This document shows positions 6,483 through 7,456 of a stretch of 7,456 nt of DNA, in pieces. The stretch lies in the NCBI GenBank assembly GCA_025935155.1, contig JAICVV010000094.1:1-7456 (forward strand). Reading direction: 5' to 3'. Source of the DNA: Alphaproteobacteria bacterium (GTDB taxonomy: Bacteria > Pseudomonadota > Alphaproteobacteria > Micropepsales > Micropepsaceae). Both the position numbers and the translations under genes were made by a program. Position 1 is the stretch's first letter; each line of letters opens with the position of its first letter. The notes beneath the pieces were generated by a model, which did not search any database, had not been told where the DNA came from, and worked only from the letters and a program-made list of their open reading frames with translations.

Positions 6483-6523
6483 AAAACGCCGTCCTCCGGG
6501 GCGGCGTTTTCTTTTTGTCTTTT
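6483..6523 (+). terminator. Intrinsic terminator of the M13 peptidase gene
   Basis: AAAACGCCG (6483-6491) pairs with CGGCGTTTT (6502-6510). C-G and wobble pairs can extend the stem upward, and a T-rich tract runs through 6523. It begins 4 bases after the peptidase stop codon and has every feature of a strong Rho-independent terminator. The start codon of the broken paralogue is only 13 bases beyond its end. Confidence 0.9.
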
Positions 6524-6535
6524 GGGAATCGACGT

Positions 6536-7126
6536 ATGACCCGCTCGCTCTTTGCTGTTGTCCTTCTTGCTGCCTGCACGACGGCGGCTTCGGCCCAAAG
6601 CAGCAAACCCAGCTTTGGTACCTGGGGCGTCGATCTCTCCGCAATCGATCGCAGCGTTAAGCCAGGAAAGCAAATATACCGGTGCTGGCATCCTGCAGAG
6701 CTGGTGGACCGAGGCCCACCGAAAGGCCTTCGAACATCGAACTGCCGCACTTGGCGCGCAGTTCGATTCCTATGAGCCGCTGCCTGGCTTGCATGTGAAC
6801 GGCAAACTCACAATGGGCGAGAATATTGGTGACTTATCCGGTATCACCATCGCGCTAAAGGCGTACCGCATCTCACTCGGTGGCAAGTCTGCACCGATAA
6901 TCGACGGGTTTAGCGGCGACCAGCGATTCTTTCTTACGGCCAGATTTGGCGGCCCAAATATCGCGACGCTGCCATCCGCCAGCAGGTGTTATCCAATCCG
7001 CACTCGCCGGCGCCCTTCCGTGTGATCGGCGCCACCCGCAATGTCGACGATTGGTACGCGGCATTCGATGTAAAAACGGACGACAAATACTATTTGCCAC
7101 CGGACCAGCGCATGAGGCTCTGGTGA
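6536..7126 (+). pseudogene. Tandem M13 peptidase paralogue with large internal deletion and frameshift
   Basis: This is a second M13 gene copy, reduced to its two ends. ATG 6536 starts a signal peptide (MTRSLFAVVLLAACTTAASA) followed by FGTWGVDLSAIDRSVKPG, matching the mature N-terminus of the intact neighbour. At about 6665-6669 the sequence jumps to the region just after the zinc site (SKYTGAGILQSWW against AKFDAQGNVANWW in the neighbour). About 485 codons, including HExxH, are missing and the frame changes at the junction. GENIGD, with the third zinc ligand, survives. Near 6930-6936 a net loss of 4 bases shifts the frame again. The end then reads SYGQIWRPKYRDAAIRQQ, HSPAPFR and PPDQRMRLW up to TGA 7124-7126. 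The C-terminal parts remain clearly similar but diverged from the neighbour, so the duplication is old. No functional peptidase can be made. A GGGA (6524-6527) 8 bases before the ATG is a relic ribosome site. Confidence 0.9.
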
Positions 7127-7135
7127 AGCCAACGA

Positions 7136-7216
7136 TCAGGCATGGCCGGTAATCAGCCACAGGATGATGATGATCGGAATAGGAATCCCGATCAGATACA
7201 AGAGGCATGACCGCAT
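7136..7216 (-). CDS. 26-residue single-span membrane microprotein
   Basis: ATG at 7216-7214 gives a 26-residue protein: a short MRSCLLYL start, an IGIPIPIIIILW hydrophobic core and an LITGHA end. Nearly the whole chain is hydrophobic and would form one inner-membrane helix with two prolines in the middle. The start is supported by GGAGGG (7228-7223) with six bases before ATG, the best ribosome binding site in the window. The gene begins 22 bases after the rlmB stop on the same strand, so it is probably the last gene of that transcript. A longer in-frame version, reaching back to 7324, would run antisense through rlmB and is not credible. I recall similar unnamed short alphaproteobacterial proteins with a 'GIPIPIIIL' core, but I know no function. 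It ends 9 bases from the stop of the convergent M13 pseudogene. Confidence 0.7.
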   Translation of the reverse strand: MRSCLLYLIGIPIPIIIILWLITGHA

Positions 7217-7238
7217 CGTGTTCCCTCCAAATGCGCAA

Positions 7239-7456
7239 TCATAATGTCGAATCCGCGGGCGCGTTCCACGGCACTCCTCTCGCGCCGATTTCGTAGAAGG
7301 CGACGGCGGCAGCCACCGAGACATTCAGGCTTTCCACCGCACTCGCCATCGGAATGAAAGCAGCCGCGTCACAGCGCTCCCGAACCAGCCGGCGTATGCC
7401 CGATCCTTCCGAGCCTAGAACAAGCACCACGTCTCCCTCCGGCACACCGTCTCGAA
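7239..7456 (-). CDS. rlmB: 23S rRNA (guanosine-2'-O-)-methyltransferase RlmB, C-terminal part
   Basis: These are the last 71 codons of a SpoU/TrmH-family SAM-dependent RNA 2'-O-methyltransferase, cut by the right edge of the window. RlmB methylates a guanosine in the peptidyl-transferase region of 23S rRNA (G2251 in E. coli). SPOUT motif 2 is seen as [20 protein letters not shown] and motif 3 as [22 protein letters not shown]. Together these build the knotted SAM-binding site, and the ESLNVS wording is typical of RlmB. A tail of about 14 residues after the last helix is slightly longer than usual. The frame is open to the window edge and stops at TGA (7241-7239). A related SpoU enzyme such as TrmH is possible, because the N-terminal domain is not visible. 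Confidence 0.88.
   Translation of the reverse strand, partial: RDGVPEGDVVLVLGSEGSGIRRLVRERCDAAAFIPMASAVESLNVSVAAAVAFYEIGARGVPWNAPADSTL

Noticed and set aside
6404..6775. A continuous 123-codon protein starting inside the peptidase gene and running through the terminator
   Set aside because: The frame is open across the terminator by chance. The genuine relic start is ATG 6536, and the sequence after 6670 is out of frame with its own homology.
1..7456. CRISPR array, tRNA, rRNA, insertion sequence, phage or defence genes
   Set aside because: I looked on both strands for spaced direct repeats, cloverleaf-like arms with a TTCGA-type T loop, transposase motifs and terminal inverted repeats, and found none.

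Overview
The window reads as ordinary chromosomal DNA of a high-GC Gram-negative bacterium, most likely an alphaproteobacterium. This is inferred from codon bias, the RhlE-type helicase, the Sulfotransfer_4-type sulfotransferase, the DUF5996 protein and the exported M13 peptidase. The species cannot be named from the sequence alone. No phage, insertion sequence, CRISPR array, tRNA or rRNA is visible.

Left part (1-1723): the last codons of a probable secreted beta-sandwich/kelch-type protein end at 85. A hairpin terminator follows and abuts a good sigma-70-like promoter. That promoter would start transcription at or beside the GTG start of a DUF5996 protein (205-1143), so its message may be leaderless. 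The next 580 bases hold no intact gene. They contain a BamE/SmpA-like lipoprotein gene broken across three reading frames (1190-1497), a possible minus-strand remnant of a ribbon-helix-helix antitoxin (1446-1592), and the promoter of the helicase with an inverted repeat over its -10 box.

Centre (1724-4258): a DEAD-box RNA helicase (rhlE) is followed 18 bases later by a sulfotransferase on the same strand, probably on one transcript. The first 118 codons of the helicase frame are unlike the family, rich in small hairpins, and contain a REP-like palindrome. The translation start is therefore uncertain (1724 or 2078).

Right part (4431-7456): a complete exported M13 zinc metallopeptidase ends in a strong intrinsic terminator. 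Right behind it is a tandem paralogue (6536-7126) that has lost about 485 internal codons, including the HExxH zinc site, and carries a further frameshift. Convergent to it on the minus strand are the 3' end of the 23S rRNA methyltransferase gene rlmB and, 22 bases downstream of it, a 26-residue membrane microprotein gene with a near-perfect ribosome binding site.

I see no convincing new multi-gene system. The notable points are gene decay (two clear pseudogenes and one possible one), a probable leaderless message, a possible autoregulated or repeat-invaded helicase leader, and the microprotein.
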